Part shown: positions 33,713 to 43,360 of the stretch, in pieces
How positions within the stretch are numbered: the stretch's first letter is position 1
Layout: each line of letters begins with the position of its first letter
NCBI GenBank assembly: GCA_003132445.1
Contig: PKXU01000108.1
Location: 5,008-48,386 of the forward strand
Direction of reading: 5' to 3'
Length of the DNA: 43,379 nucleotides
Origin: Acidobacteriaceae bacterium
Lineage (GTDB): Bacteria > Acidobacteriota > Terriglobia > Terriglobales > Acidobacteriaceae
Program-made: the position numbers and the translations under genes
Notes under the pieces: generated by a model
What the model was told of the DNA's origin: nothing
Databases searched by the model: none
What the model saw: the letters and a program-made list of their open reading frames with translations, nothing else

Positions 33713-35185
33713 GTGAAAGTTAAGGCTGTTCTATTTCTGGTGATGTTCAATCTGGCCGCTGTCGCCCAGTCCGGCGACGCTCCTCAAGCTCCCGAAAGTC
33801 GCTCGGTCGATACGACTCAAATCGCCGCCTGGCTCGTCGGCGGCGCTTCCAGCAGCGGCCTGGCGCGCATGGTCGCGGATCGTGGGCTGGCCAATTTGCC
33901 TACGAACAGCGAACTTCGACAACTGGAAACGCTAGGGGCGGGGAAGGACCTGATCCGCGTCCTTAGTTCAGGAAAGGTTCAGTCGGCCAGGATCGGCCGT
34001 CCTATCCCGGCCGTTCTGCTGAAGGCCGCGGGCGATACTCGCCAACAGCACTTCCGCGAAGCCGAATCCGATCTCCGCGAACTGTTGACCGCCGACGATC
34101 ATAACTCCGCCCTGCATTTCGCGCTTAGCTTCATTTTCCGCCAGCAAGAAGAGTGGGACGAAGCTTTTGACGAACTGGAGCAGGCCACGCGTCTCATGCC
34201 TGATCTTTCCGAGAACCATTGCGCCACGGCCTATCTTTTCTATCGCCTTGACGACGGCCCCAACGCCATCGCCGAGGCGCGGACCGCGCTCAGCCTCGAT
34301 CCTCAAAACGCCGAGGCGTATCAGTACCTGGGTCTCGGCCTTTATTCGAGCTATCAGTATGCGGCTGCGGTTCATGCCTATGCCGAAGCCCTGGCTCGAG
34401 ATCCCGGCAACGCAGACACCTATTACGACATGGGCATCGCTATTCACGCAGATGGGAATCTCCCGCAAGCGATCGCCGCTTATACCCAGGCCATCCGCCT
34501 GAGGCCAGCGTTTTGGGAAGCTCACTCCAATCTGGCACTGGTCCTCCACGAACAGGGCAACCTTCCTCAAGCCGAGGCTGAATATCTTGAGGCCAAGCGC
34601 ATCGCTCCCGGTGAACCTTCCATCCGCAACAATCTCGCTAATACTTATTGCGACCGGGGAAAATACGATGCGGCCATCGAGGAATTGCGTGCGCTTTACA
34701 GCCAGCACCCGGAGTGGCAGAAAGGGCACGCTTGCCTGGCCAGCGCCTACCTGGCAAAGAAAAATTATGAAGCTGCGGTGCAAGAGTTGCGGCTGGCTGT
34801 ACAACAGAATCCCACCGGATCCAACGAACACCGCGTTCTTGGCCAGGCTTTGATGCTGAACGACAAGCCGGACGAGGCCCTGCGTGAACTGCAGCTGGCA
34901 GTTTCACTTGATCCCGATTCTGATTTTTCCCATCACCTTCTGGGCACCGTTTTTTATCAGCAGCAACAACTACAGGCGGCAGAAAAGGAATTTCGCGAGG
35001 CGGTTCGCCTGAAAGGTACAGCTGACAATCATTTCTCGCTGGCGGCATGCCTGATGAGTATGAATCGCAATCAGGAAGCGCTGGCAGAACTGGAGATCGC
35101 CTCGCGCCTTGATCCCGAGCGCCTGCTATATCGCGCCCGCCGTGAAGAGCTTCTCAAGCTGATGAAGGAAACAGATTCACGCTGA
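33713..35185 (+). CDS. Exported tetratricopeptide-repeat protein
   Basis: A 490-residue protein with a signal peptide (KVKAVLFLVMFNLAAVAQ) and a long array of about ten TPR units (for example AEAYQYLGLGLYSSYQYAAA, ADTYYDMGIAIHADGNLPQA, WEAHSNLALVLHEQGNLPQA). TPR arrays mediate protein-protein contacts; no enzymatic domain is present. The start at GTG 33713, preceded by GGGGAG, puts the signal peptide at the N-terminus; the frame is open from ATG 33647. Periplasmic or membrane-associated. Confidence 0.85.
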   Translation: MKVKAVLFLVMFNLAAVAQSGDAPQAPESRSVDTTQIAAWLVGGASSSGLARMVADRGLANLPTNSELRQLETLGAGKDLIRVLSSGKVQSARIGRPIPAVLLKAAGDTRQQHFREAESDLRELLTADDHNSALHFALSFIFRQQEEWDEAFDELEQATRLMPDLSENHCATAYLFYRLDDGPNAIAEARTALSLDPQNAEAYQYLGLGLYSSYQYAAAVHAYAEALARDPGNADTYYDMGIAIHADGNLPQAIAAYTQAIRLRPAFWEAHSNLALVLHEQGNLPQAEAEYLEAKRIAPGEPSIRNNLANTYCDRGKYDAAIEELRALYSQHPEWQKGHACLASAYLAKKNYEAAVQELRLAVQQNPTGSNEHRVLGQALMLNDKPDEALRELQLAVSLDPDSDFSHHLLGTVFYQQQQLQAAEKEFREAVRLKGTADNHFSLAACLMSMNRNQEALAELEIASRLDPERLLYRARREELLKLMKETDSR

Positions 35186-35275
35186 GAATTGACGCACCTT
35201 AGCCCCGCATCGAGGCGCGGAGGATGTTTGAAATCCCGACCCGCATGGGTTGCGGACAGATGAAAACGGAGACGA

Positions 35276-35905
35276 ATGATGGCGACGAATGCAACGCAGT
35301 CCCAGCAATCCGCTGTCTCAGCCGCTGTGGCCCGTGAAACCGGCCAACGTAATCCAAACGCGACATCTCCGCGCAAGCCTTCGGGATACGGGTTGCCGTG
35401 CGCCAAATGTCATCTATATTATTCCGCCGATTTGGATACTTGCCCCACCTGCAAGCACAACGAACGCGTTTCGCCCGTGCTTTCGCGCGTTCCGTTAAGG
35501 GCGGCGCAGGCAGCGCCCGATCCCATCCCCGATACTTCTATAGTCGAACAGGAGCGCGAAGAATTTCTTCGCCAATTCAAGTCGCAGCTCTTAGAAGCAC
35601 ATGCCAAGGTCGCGAACGTTCCGGAATCGCTATGCAAGTTTAACGAGCAACATTCCGGCAATCCGGCCCCGGCTGAAATCTGCCAGGCCTGTTACGAGCG
35701 CCTGCAGGAACGCGCGGATATCTTCGAAGCCGCTCTGCATCTGGATCTAAAGGAAGCCGCTCAGATTGTGTACGACGCGGTATGGGCCGATGCCTCCGAT
35801 CCCAGCAAGACCTATCAAAATGCCGCCGGCGCATTGCTATCGGAATTGCGCAAACGTGCCGGGATGGCTACGGTTCTAGGTCCCTTCCAGCCCCTGTCGC
35901 ACTAG
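35276..35905 (+). CDS. Hypothetical protein with a zinc-ribbon-like CxxC pair
   Basis: A 209-residue soluble protein. Residues about 42-60 (CAKCHLYYSADLDTCPTCK) form a CxxC...CxxC zinc-ribbon-like motif. The remainder is helical and charged, with a further CxxC-like region (CKFNEQHSGNPAPAEICQAC). No family was recognised. The start is ATG-ATG at 35276 with GGAGA upstream. It follows the TPR gene by 90 bp and could be co-transcribed. Confidence 0.65.
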   Translation: MMATNATQSQQSAVSAAVARETGQRNPNATSPRKPSGYGLPCAKCHLYYSADLDTCPTCKHNERVSPVLSRVPLRAAQAAPDPIPDTSIVEQEREEFLRQFKSQLLEAHAKVANVPESLCKFNEQHSGNPAPAEICQACYERLQERADIFEAALHLDLKEAAQIVYDAVWADASDPSKTYQNAAGALLSELRKRAGMATVLGPFQPLSH

Positions 35906-35939
35906 AACGCCGGTCGCTCGATGCGTGTCGTTGGCGTGG

Positions 35940-36040
35940 GTCGTTCGTCGTTGGCTCTCCTTTGTTTGCCCTAGCGACCAACGACGAAGGCCAGCGGCTA
36001 AGGGTTAACAGCAACGACTAACGGCCGACGACTAACGACC
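35940..36040. repeat. CGACTAACGAC-type palindromic repeat
   Basis: TTCGTCGTTGG (35944-35954) and CCAACGACGAA (35978-35988) are perfect inverted arms. They are followed by a run of related words (AACGACTAACGG, GACGACTAACGACC). It is non-coding and lies between two convergent hypothetical genes. Confidence 0.75.
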
Positions 36041-36051
36041 GAAGTCCCAAA

Positions 36052-36561
36052 TCACTGAGTCTTGATTTCTACCCACTTCTTTCCCGCGTAGAGCTTGTAA
36101 CCAGCAACGTCCTCGTCCAATTTGAGCGGAACCGCACGTTGCAGGTTCGCATCCGTCTGCGAGGGAACGTTGAGCACATCGGCATTGGCCACGTCCATTA
36201 CCACAAACTTGCCGTCTGAGGTAAAGCCGAAGCCATATTCTCCCGGGTCCAACTCCGAGCCGCCGATGCTGAGTTTCGTTTCCGTGATGAGCATGCCCTG
36301 GTATTTCTGCTGGATGGCTGTCGAATAACCCGATGCGTCGAGCAGCGCGGCCAGCATCATTCTGCCGTCCGCCAGTTGGAAGCCGACCGCGTTGCGCAGC
36401 TGCACCGGGGCCTTCTGGCCGCGAAAGAAATATTCCGAAGGGATCGCCTTCTTCAATTCGTCGCTACCGAGAACGTGTTTCGATGCCTGCTGAGCCGCGG
36501 CCGATACCAAAATTGCGAGAGTAAACGTGGTTGCCAAAATTGCCAGACGACCGTTCTTCAT
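36052..36561 (-). CDS. Exported hypothetical protein
   Basis: A 169-residue protein with a signal peptide (MKNGRLAILATTFTLAILVSAAAQ) and a compact domain containing GFQLADGRMMLAALLD and GEYGFGFTSDGKFVVMDVA. No family is recognised with certainty. The frame is open to 36657, but the ATG at 36561 has GAGGA upstream and starts the signal peptide. It is divergent from ada. Confidence 0.75.
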   Translation of the reverse strand: MKNGRLAILATTFTLAILVSAAAQQASKHVLGSDELKKAIPSEYFFRGQKAPVQLRNAVGFQLADGRMMLAALLDASGYSTAIQQKYQGMLITETKLSIGGSELDPGEYGFGFTSDGKFVVMDVANADVLNVPSQTDANLQRAVPLKLDEDVAGYKLYAGKKWVEIKTQ

Positions 36562-36721
36562 TTGGTAGATCCTCGAAAGTGGAAGTAAGAAGTACTTCCG
36601 GAACTGTAATCTTTCCCAAGGATGTGCGCAAATCAAATCGGCGAGAGCGAATCGCATATTTCATTTTGCACGCAAGATTCGGATATTTCGTTCCGCGCAC
36701 TTGTCATAGTCTTTTCTCGTT

Positions 36722-37849
36722 ATGACAACCAGTGCGATACTCACAACAGGAAGCCTGAAGCGGATGCCCGGCCGTCAACTCAACTCGACACTGCAGCCGG
36801 AAGCCAACGAAGAAGTTCGCTGGAATGCGGTGATGACCCGCGACGATGCGCGCGACGGAGAATTCGTCTTCGCGGTTTCCAGCACCGGCATTTATTGCCG
36901 GCCGTCCTGTCCCGCACGGCGGCCCCGCCGGGAAAACGTTCGGTTTTTTCTTCGCCCCGAACAGGCCGAGCAGGCAGGATACCGCGCCTGCTTGCGCTGC
37001 CGCCCGAAGTCCTCAAAAGACAACGGCGAATCCGAGGGCGTGAAGTCCATTTGCCGATTCATTGAGCAGCATCTTGACGAGCCGCTGACCCTCGCTCGGT
37101 TGGGAAAGGAATTCCGGCAGAGTCCGTTTCATTTGCAGCGGCGATTCAAGAAAGCGCTGGGAATTACGCCGCGCGAGTATGCAGATTCCTGCCGCTTGCG
37201 GATGTTGAAACGCAATTTGCAGGCAGGAGATTCGGTGACGCGCGCCATGTATGACGCGGGATACGGCTCCAGCAGCCGGTTATACGAACGCACCGCCTCC
37301 CAGCTGGGCATGACGCCTGACAGGTATCGCCGTGGCGCGGTGGCCGCCCCCATTCGCTATACCTGTGCCGATTCGCCGCTGGGACGGATGCTGATCGCTG
37401 CGACCAATCGCGGCATTTGCTCCATCCAGTTCGCACCCACCGATGGTGAACTGATCGAAGGACTGAAGCGCGAGTTCCCATTTGCCGCTCGCAAACCGGA
37501 TGAAAGTGGCTTGCAGTCTTGGGTGAGCGCATTGCTCGCGCACATGCGCGGCCAGGATCTGGATTCTTCTTCGTCGTTGCCGCTCGACATCCGCGCGACG
37601 GCATTTCAACGTCGCGTGTGGACCTATCTGCAATCGATTCCATTTGGGACCACGAAAACTTATCGCGAGGTTGCCCAGGCCATTGGCGCTCCCACTGCTT
37701 GCCGTGCCGTGGCGCGCGCGTGCGCGACGAATCCAGTGGCAATTGCAATCCCCTGTCATCGCGTGGTGCGCGGGGATGGCAGCACCTCCGGATATCGCTG
37801 GGGAGTGGAGCGGAAGAAAGCTTTGTTGGAGATGGAACGGCAGTCGTAG
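36722..37849 (+). CDS. ada: Ada: methylated-DNA repair methyltransferase and transcriptional activator
   Basis: A 375-residue multi-domain protein. An N-terminal zinc domain has cysteines in GIYCRPSCPARRP and ACLRCRP (methylphosphotriester acceptor Cys). An AraC-type HTH follows (LTLARLGKEFRQSPFHLQRRFKKALG, about 110-200). The C-terminal O6-methylguanine methyltransferase has active site PCHRVVRGDG and the FGTTKTYREVAQAIG helix. It repairs alkylated DNA and, once methylated, activates its own regulon. The start ATG at 36722 gives a slightly long N-terminus; MPGRQLNSTLQP (36764) is an alternative. Confidence 0.95.
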   Translation: MTTSAILTTGSLKRMPGRQLNSTLQPEANEEVRWNAVMTRDDARDGEFVFAVSSTGIYCRPSCPARRPRRENVRFFLRPEQAEQAGYRACLRCRPKSSKDNGESEGVKSICRFIEQHLDEPLTLARLGKEFRQSPFHLQRRFKKALGITPREYADSCRLRMLKRNLQAGDSVTRAMYDAGYGSSSRLYERTASQLGMTPDRYRRGAVAAPIRYTCADSPLGRMLIAATNRGICSIQFAPTDGELIEGLKREFPFAARKPDESGLQSWVSALLAHMRGQDLDSSSSLPLDIRATAFQRRVWTYLQSIPFGTTKTYREVAQAIGAPTACRAVARACATNPVAIAIPCHRVVRGDGSTSGYRWGVERKKALLEMERQS

Positions 37850-38029
37850 ATGGGAATTTTATAGAGCTGAAGGTTGCGTCTGCTGTTGTCGCCCATCTGG
37901 CGTTGCAGTCAACCTTCTACGCCGAACAGCACTGAAGTACTCCGTCTCTTGTGTTTGACTGCGGGATTTCCGCGCCGTTAAATAGAGCAGAGAGACTGTT
38001 TTTCCACTCTTGAGCGAAGGCGCGAAGCG

Positions 38030-39181
38030 ATGCGGGCAGAGGCGACAACTCTGGCAACGATTCTTTTGTCGACCGCGCTGATGTGCGGGTGCGGCGGAAG
38101 CGGCGCAGGCAGCGGGGGAAATTTTGGTAGTGGAGGAAGCGGCGAAAATCAGACCGCGGCTCCGACGATTTCGTCGACGCCTGCACAGAATGGCGCCGTG
38201 ATCGTCAGCCTGGCCTCGGCAACAGACGCAGTTATCTTCTACACGGTCGACGGCAGCACGCCGACGCCATCTTCGCAGCAATACCAGGCTCCCTTTCTCG
38301 TATCGTCAAACCTCACCGTCAGCGCGATTGCGATATCTGGAGCCTCCACCGTGCTGACGCCGAGCACGGTTACGATTCAGAGTTTTACGCTTAACATCCC
38401 GTCGGGAACCCTGGTATGGAGCGACGAGTTCACCAACTCCACCGGCGCGATCGCGCAGCCTAACCCCGCCGTCTGGACGTACGACACAGGGACCGACTGC
38501 TGTGGCAATAACGAGGTGGAGGACTATTGCGCCTGGGGCTCGGCTATTTCCCCTTGCGGCACGGCGAATCCGAGCGAGTACGTGGGCATCGACGGTTATC
38601 TGCACATTGAGGCGCAGCAACCCTCACCCGGTGTGTATACATCGGCGCGGTTGAAGACGCAGGGCCTGTTCAGCTTTCAGTACGGCCGGTTTGAGGTGCG
38701 CGCGATGGTGCCGGAGGCGCAAGGATTCTGGCCAGCCGCCTGGCTGATGGGCAACAACATCGCCAACATAAACTGGCCAGCCTGCGGCGAACAGGACGTG
38801 TTGGAACGCATTGACGCGGCGGCAACGCCGGATTGGAATTCGGGATCGATTCACGGGACCGGTTTCACCGGCGGTACGGGACTGGGTACTCTCTACTACT
38901 TTCCCAGCGGGGAGACGGCAGCCCAGTGGCACACCTACGGCATGATCTGGTCACAGGGCAGCGTCGCGTATTACGTCGATGACTCCGCGCACCCCTACGT
39001 TACCTATACGACCGGCAGTCTCAGCGGTCTGAGTGGGGCCGTTTGGCCATTCGATGCTGGGCAGAGCAATTTCATCCTCTTGAACCTGGCGATCGGCGGC
39101 GACTGGCCTGGTTCTCCCGACTCATCGACTCCATTCCCCTCGGAAATGCTGGTTGACTACGTGCGTGTCTACACAAACTAA
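38030..39181 (+). CDS. GH16-family glycoside hydrolase lipoprotein with chitobiase-like domain
   Basis: A 383-residue exported protein. A lipoprotein-type signal ends in ALMCGCGGS, followed by a Gly/Ser linker. A chitobiase C-terminal-like module lies at about 45-125 (FYTVDGSTPTPSSQQYQAPF). The GH16 catalytic domain (about 130-383) carries the ExDxxE signature in GEQDVLERID. It also has TSARLKTQGLFSFQYGRFEVRA and a C-terminal EMLVDYVRVYTN typical of the fold. It probably cleaves beta-1,3/1,4-glucans or related polysaccharides at the cell surface. Its stop overlaps that of the convergent permease by 4 bp. Confidence 0.88.
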   Translation: MRAEATTLATILLSTALMCGCGGSGAGSGGNFGSGGSGENQTAAPTISSTPAQNGAVIVSLASATDAVIFYTVDGSTPTPSSQQYQAPFLVSSNLTVSAIAISGASTVLTPSTVTIQSFTLNIPSGTLVWSDEFTNSTGAIAQPNPAVWTYDTGTDCCGNNEVEDYCAWGSAISPCGTANPSEYVGIDGYLHIEAQQPSPGVYTSARLKTQGLFSFQYGRFEVRAMVPEAQGFWPAAWLMGNNIANINWPACGEQDVLERIDAAATPDWNSGSIHGTGFTGGTGLGTLYYFPSGETAAQWHTYGMIWSQGSVAYYVDDSAHPYVTYTTGSLSGLSGAVWPFDAGQSNFILLNLAIGGDWPGSPDSSTPFPSEMLVDYVRVYTN

Positions 39182-40515
39182 TTACTATCTGCGCCTTTGC
39201 GGTTTCTAACTATCAGCCAATTCAGAAAGCCCACCGCAATCGTAGCCAATAGAATCAGCGATTGGTCGAAGTCCACGCGCGTCACCAGAATCGCGCAGAT
39301 TATAACTGCAAGTCCTGCGAGGAGATTGCCCGCCGGTAACCGGAAGCGCGCTTCTCCTGGCTGCTTGCGCCGCAGCACGGGCAGCGCCGCGCAGCAAACG
39401 GCGTAATATAGTAGTCGGGCCACTGCTGAGAGCGTCACGTTCCATTTGAATTCGCCGCTTAGGGCAAACGCCCACACGATGGCCGCGAAAATTAGAATGG
39501 ATACGTAGGGGGTGAGAAATCGTGGATGAATTGACGCGAAAGCCTTCGGAAAATCTCCTCGCTCGGCTAGAGCGAAGGTCACGCGCGGCATGGCGAGAAT
39601 TTTCGCGCTGAGATATCCATAGAAAGAAATCAGCGCGCCCACGGCGACTAGCCTCGCGCCGAAAGATCCCAGCGCCACTCGAGCCACATCAGAGAGCGGA
39701 CGATCGCTATGCGCCGCGTCCGGAAGAACTCCCACAACGACCCATTGAATCAGTACGTAAATCGTGATGCAGACCAGCAGGCCGGTGAACAGGGCGAAAG
39801 GCGCGTCTCGCCGTGGATCGTTTGCCTCGCCCATGGGCGCGAGCGCAGTCTCAAATCCTCCGTAGGCGAACACAAGCAGCAGCACGGCTTGCAGCCACAG
39901 GCCGGTGGTCATGGGCACTCCTGCGCCGGCAGAACTTTCAACGGGATGCGCGCGCAGCACGAATAATCCCATTACGATTACGGCAAACAGCGGCAACAAT
40001 TTCGCGGAGGTGAAGAGGTTGCTGACCTGCGCTCCCGCGCGTACGCCACGCACGTTGACGAGAGCGAGCACGCCAATCAGGACGGTGAGAATAAGAGCGC
40101 GCGGCCAGGGATCCCGGGCGTGCGGCCAAAACTCGGCGAGATAAATGACAAACAGATTGGCATTGGCCGCGGGAGCCGCGGCCTGGCCAAGGAAAAGCAT
40201 CCAGGCCATCTGGATGCCCATGCCGCGTCCGAAAGCGGCGCGAGCGTACAAGTACGGGCCACCGGCTTGCTGAAAGCGCGAAGCGACTTCCGCGAAGCAG
40301 CCGAAAATGATGCCCATGCCAATGCCGGCCAGCAGCACGGCCACAGGGCTGAACCTTCCGATGAGTCCGGCGACTTTAGACGGAAGTCCGAAGACACCGC
40401 TGCCGATAATTGAGTTCACGACCAGCGCGGTCAGGCTCCAGCGGCCAATCGCGCGCACCAATTGCTGAGTTGGGTTGGCTGCGTGGGGCAGATTTTCCTG
40501 GCGAGTTTCAGTCAC
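39178..40515 (-). CDS. APC-superfamily amino acid permease
   Basis: A 445-residue inner-membrane transporter with 12 predicted helices. Family landmarks are the first helix VNSIIGSGVFGLPSKVAGL, GGPYLYARAAFG and the YGGFETALAPMGEANDPRRDAP segment of helix 6. It imports amino acids or related amines; the substrate cannot be told from sequence. It is monocistronic. Confidence 0.88.
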   Translation of the reverse strand: MTETRQENLPHAANPTQQLVRAIGRWSLTALVVNSIIGSGVFGLPSKVAGLIGRFSPVAVLLAGIGMGIIFGCFAEVASRFQQAGGPYLYARAAFGRGMGIQMAWMLFLGQAAAPAANANLFVIYLAEFWPHARDPWPRALILTVLIGVLALVNVRGVRAGAQVSNLFTSAKLLPLFAVIVMGLFVLRAHPVESSAGAGVPMTTGLWLQAVLLLVFAYGGFETALAPMGEANDPRRDAPFALFTGLLVCITIYVLIQWVVVGVLPDAAHSDRPLSDVARVALGSFGARLVAVGALISFYGYLSAKILAMPRVTFALAERGDFPKAFASIHPRFLTPYVSILIFAAIVWAFALSGEFKWNVTLSAVARLLYYAVCCAALPVLRRKQPGEARFRLPAGNLLAGLAVIICAILVTRVDFDQSLILLATIAVGFLNWLIVRNRKGADSN

Positions 40516-40877
40516 CGCGAGTTTGTATCACAAATCGCAGATTCGTTGGCAAGGAGGAATTGGGTCATCTAAAATTCACCAATACTGCCGGGGACGCGCG
40601 CCGGGGCGCAACGGCTTGCCCTGGTGACCTTGAACAGATGATAAGTGCATTAACAGTTGCCGTAGAACGTCCCATATCAGGAAGAAGGGTAATCACCGTG
40701 CCTGAGATTCGCGCCGCTCGCGTGTAAAGCCTTGGCAATCGAGGGATCCAGCGGCAGTGACCTTTTGCCGGACCAAAGTAATGCGCAGAATTACGAAAGG
40801 CGCATGGCCGTGGGACATCTATTCGTTGACGGTCGCCAATGAGATGGTGTGAAGGCGAACAGAATGCCCATCACAGA
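40516..40877. other. Intergenic region, nothing recognised
   Basis: No gene with coding features and no clear regulatory motif was found between the permease start and the small hypothetical gene. Confidence 0.4.
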
Positions 40878-41267
40878 ATGCCGATCAAAAACATGGACGA
40901 CCTTCATCTCAGAATCGCGCGCGTAACGGAAGATATGCGGAACATTCAGCAAGAATTGAACTGCGCCGCGATGCAGGCGCCCAGCGATCCGGAACTGATG
41001 GAAGCGCTGAACTCTCTTTCGGAAACCGAACCCCTCGAGACTTTGCGCACAGCTCTCGATCAGATGCGCCACTTTCTCTGGTTCTATTCGCAGGTGATGG
41101 ACAATGAACCCGAACTGGGAGACAGACTGCGCCAGGCCAATGTGGCCAAGACCGCAAGCGATGAGACGCCTAGATCAGGAAGCTCTTTTCTGGATCAGCT
41201 TTCGCGAGCTGACGAGATCATGTTGTTGCAACATCTGGCCGAGTCAAGGCGTCGCAAGCCCAACTAA
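40878..41267 (+). CDS. Small helical hypothetical protein
   Basis: A 129-residue, acidic, probably all-helical cytoplasmic protein (LHLRIARVTEDMRNIQQELN, ETLRTALDQMRHFLWFYSQV). The frame extends upstream to 40839, but the ATG at 40878 (MPIKNMDD) is a plausible start; a third ATG at 40893 is also possible. No family recognised. Confidence 0.6.
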   Translation: MPIKNMDDLHLRIARVTEDMRNIQQELNCAAMQAPSDPELMEALNSLSETEPLETLRTALDQMRHFLWFYSQVMDNEPELGDRLRQANVAKTASDETPRSGSSFLDQLSRADEIMLLQHLAESRRRKPN

Positions 41268-41316
41268 GAATTTCGGTCCATCAAGCGTGCACTTGCCTTG
41301 CTGAACGGCATCCCGC

Positions 41317-42486
41317 TTACATTCCCCGCCCGCGAATAATCGTCGTAATCACTTCTCCATTTTTATTTAACACTACGAAGTTCGCCTCCGCTCCCTTGAC
41401 TAAATTTCCGTGGTGACGCGTTAAACCGACGGCTCGCGCTGGATTGAGCGTGGCGGCCTGCACAGCATCGCGCAGGCTCCAGTTAGAAAACTGCGTCACA
41501 TTGCGCACCGCCCGATCCATGGTAAGTACGCTCCCGGCAAGACTTCCATTCGATGTGCACTTTCCGTCCTTCACGTCGACTTCAATAGGCCCCAATTGAT
41601 AGCGGCCGTCCGGCATGCCGGTGGCGGAGATCGCATCCGTGATAAGCACGGCACGGTTGCGACCTTTCGCGCGCAGAAACAGTTTCACCACGGACGGCGC
41701 CACATGAATTCCATCGACAATGATGTCGGCGCTGATACGGTCGTCGCTCAGTACTTCGCCAATAATTCCGGGATCGCGATGGTCGAGAGGGCGCATAGCG
41801 TTAAAGGTATGAGTAGCGTGGCGTGCGCCGGCTTTCACAGCCTCCTGCGCAATCGGCATCTCGGCATCCGAGTGTCCGATGCTGACGCAGACCTTGCGAC
41901 GCGCCGCCTCCGCAATCACTTCCAGAGCGCCAGGAATTTCCGGAGCAATGGTCATCATGCGCACATGCCCGCGCGCCGCCTGCCAGAGGCGCTCAAAGAT
42001 TTCGAGCGTGGGCGAAACCAGATTTTCTGGCGGATGTACGCCGCGTCGCTTGTGACTGAGAAACGGCCCCTCGAGATGAATACCCAGAGGCCGAGCTTGC
42101 ACGCGGTTGCCGTTGCTTGCTGTCTGCTTCGCCTCGATGGCATCGGCTAAACGTCCAAGAGCAGCATAGGTCGCGTCCAGTGGCGCGGCCACCGTGGTCG
42201 GAAAATATCCAGTCACGCCGTGACTTGCCAGAAACTTTCCCAGCACCGGCAGTTCCGGGGGCGACGCGCGCATCAGATCCACCCCAGCTCCGCCGTGCAT
42301 GTGAATGTCGACAAATCCCGGCGTCAACACCGCCTCGCCGAAATCGACGAGCGAAGCATTGGCCGGAATTTCTTTCGTGGCGCGCGAAGATATTTCCGAG
42401 ATCACTCCGTCTTCCACCGTGAGCAGGGGATGATCGATTTCTTCGACCGGAGTGTAGAGCCGCCGTGCCGTAAATATTTCTTTCAT
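41317..42486 (-). CDS. nagA: N-acetylglucosamine-6-phosphate deacetylase
   Basis: A 389-residue amidohydrolase that deacetylates GlcNAc-6-phosphate in amino-sugar and cell-wall recycling. Motifs: DIHMHGGAGVD (metal-binding HxH), GIHLEGPFLSHKRRG, SIGHSDAE, ATHTFNAMRPLDHRDPG, VDGIHVAP and the catalytic Asp in LITDAISATGMP. Normal family length. No nagB, kinase or transporter is adjacent; the GH16 enzyme with a chitobiase-like module upstream may be a loose functional neighbour. Confidence 0.95.
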   Translation of the reverse strand: MKEIFTARRLYTPVEEIDHPLLTVEDGVISEISSRATKEIPANASLVDFGEAVLTPGFVDIHMHGGAGVDLMRASPPELPVLGKFLASHGVTGYFPTTVAAPLDATYAALGRLADAIEAKQTASNGNRVQARPLGIHLEGPFLSHKRRGVHPPENLVSPTLEIFERLWQAARGHVRMMTIAPEIPGALEVIAEAARRKVCVSIGHSDAEMPIAQEAVKAGARHATHTFNAMRPLDHRDPGIIGEVLSDDRISADIIVDGIHVAPSVVKLFLRAKGRNRAVLITDAISATGMPDGRYQLGPIEVDVKDGKCTSNGSLAGSVLTMDRAVRNVTQFSNWSLRDAVQAATLNPARAVGLTRHHGNLVKGAEANFVVLNKNGEVITTIIRGRGM

Positions 42487-42754
42487 GGAAGGCCGTCGCG
42501 AAGTGAAAATCTATCGTAGCCTCAGGTTGGCTTTCAGACAACACTAGGGACAAGAAGGTTTTTATCGTAATGGAGGCGCAGGCCGCTCGGACGCTCATAC
42601 CAAAACAACGGAACTCGAATTTCGCGTTGACTGTTATGATTTCTTGCCCATTCCGATAATCTTGCACCGGAGCGCCAGGGGCTCCGTAACCTCGGTCGGC
42701 GACAAAGTGGAAAGCCCAGTCGCCATCATCGCGCTCTTGACGTCGGAGACGTCC

Positions 42755-43009
42755 ATGCCGTATTGCCCAGTATGTGGAGACACCCGAAAATGCCGGGATT
42801 GCCAAGGAAGCGGAGAGGTATTCTGTTCGGAGTGCGGCGGGAACGGTTGGAAGCTCGTGTTCTGTTCCGGCTGCAACGGACACGGCAGCATGGGCAACCA
42901 GCCCTGTGGGCGCTGCGGTATGACGGGGCGGGCTCGAGAGGGTTGCCCATCCCACATGCGCTGCCTTTCGTGCAACGGTTCCGGCATTTGTAGATTTTGC
43001 GCAGTGTAA
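42755..43009 (+). CDS. Cysteine-rich mini-protein with DnaJ-like CxxCxGxG repeats
   Basis: An 84-residue protein made almost entirely of zinc-finger-like repeats: YCPVCGDTRKCRDCQGSGE, FCSECGGNGWK, FCSGCNGHGS, PCGRCGMTGRA, RCLSCNGSGICRFC. These resemble the central cysteine-rich domain of DnaJ but no J-domain is present. It likely binds two to three zinc ions. The frame is open upstream, but the ATG at 42755 begins at the first cysteine motif and has GGAG 8 nt before it. Role unknown, possibly a chaperone-like or thiol-binding factor. Confidence 0.75.
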   Translation: MPYCPVCGDTRKCRDCQGSGEVFCSECGGNGWKLVFCSGCNGHGSMGNQPCGRCGMTGRAREGCPSHMRCLSCNGSGICRFCAV

Positions 43010-43360
43010 TTTCTAATCCCGAGCGAAGACCCGCGCAGCCGCAAGTAAATTCGAACTTCCTTTGAAATTCATATCCGGACCACGCGTGGACAGAAGAGGA
43101 AATGTTCTCTGTTCCGAAAGCGATCAGAAGCAAACCGCGTCGGAGTCGTACTTTTTCAGCATCGCGCAGGAAAAGTTTATGGTTCGGTATGAAATAGTCC
43201 ACAACTGGCTGCCGAGTGTTGATTGGTCAATCGTAGGGCGGAATCTCAAGAGATAACGACGAAGTGTGGGATGACGCGTCAGTATTGAAACTCAACATTA
43301 CCTGCTGAGTCGATCAAGAGACGCATGGGCTGTAGTAGAATTAAGGAACTCACCACCAGT
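43010..43360. other. Upstream region of the edge tRNA, no gene recognised
   Basis: No protein-coding gene is supported. The last part should hold the tRNA promoter; a TAGAAT -10-like hexamer occurs near 43336-43341, without a good -35 partner. Confidence 0.35.

Noticed and set aside
41993-42955. A 320-residue minus-strand frame overlapping nagA and the zinc mini-protein
   Set aside because: It is out of frame with the clear NagA motifs on the same strand and has no family features.
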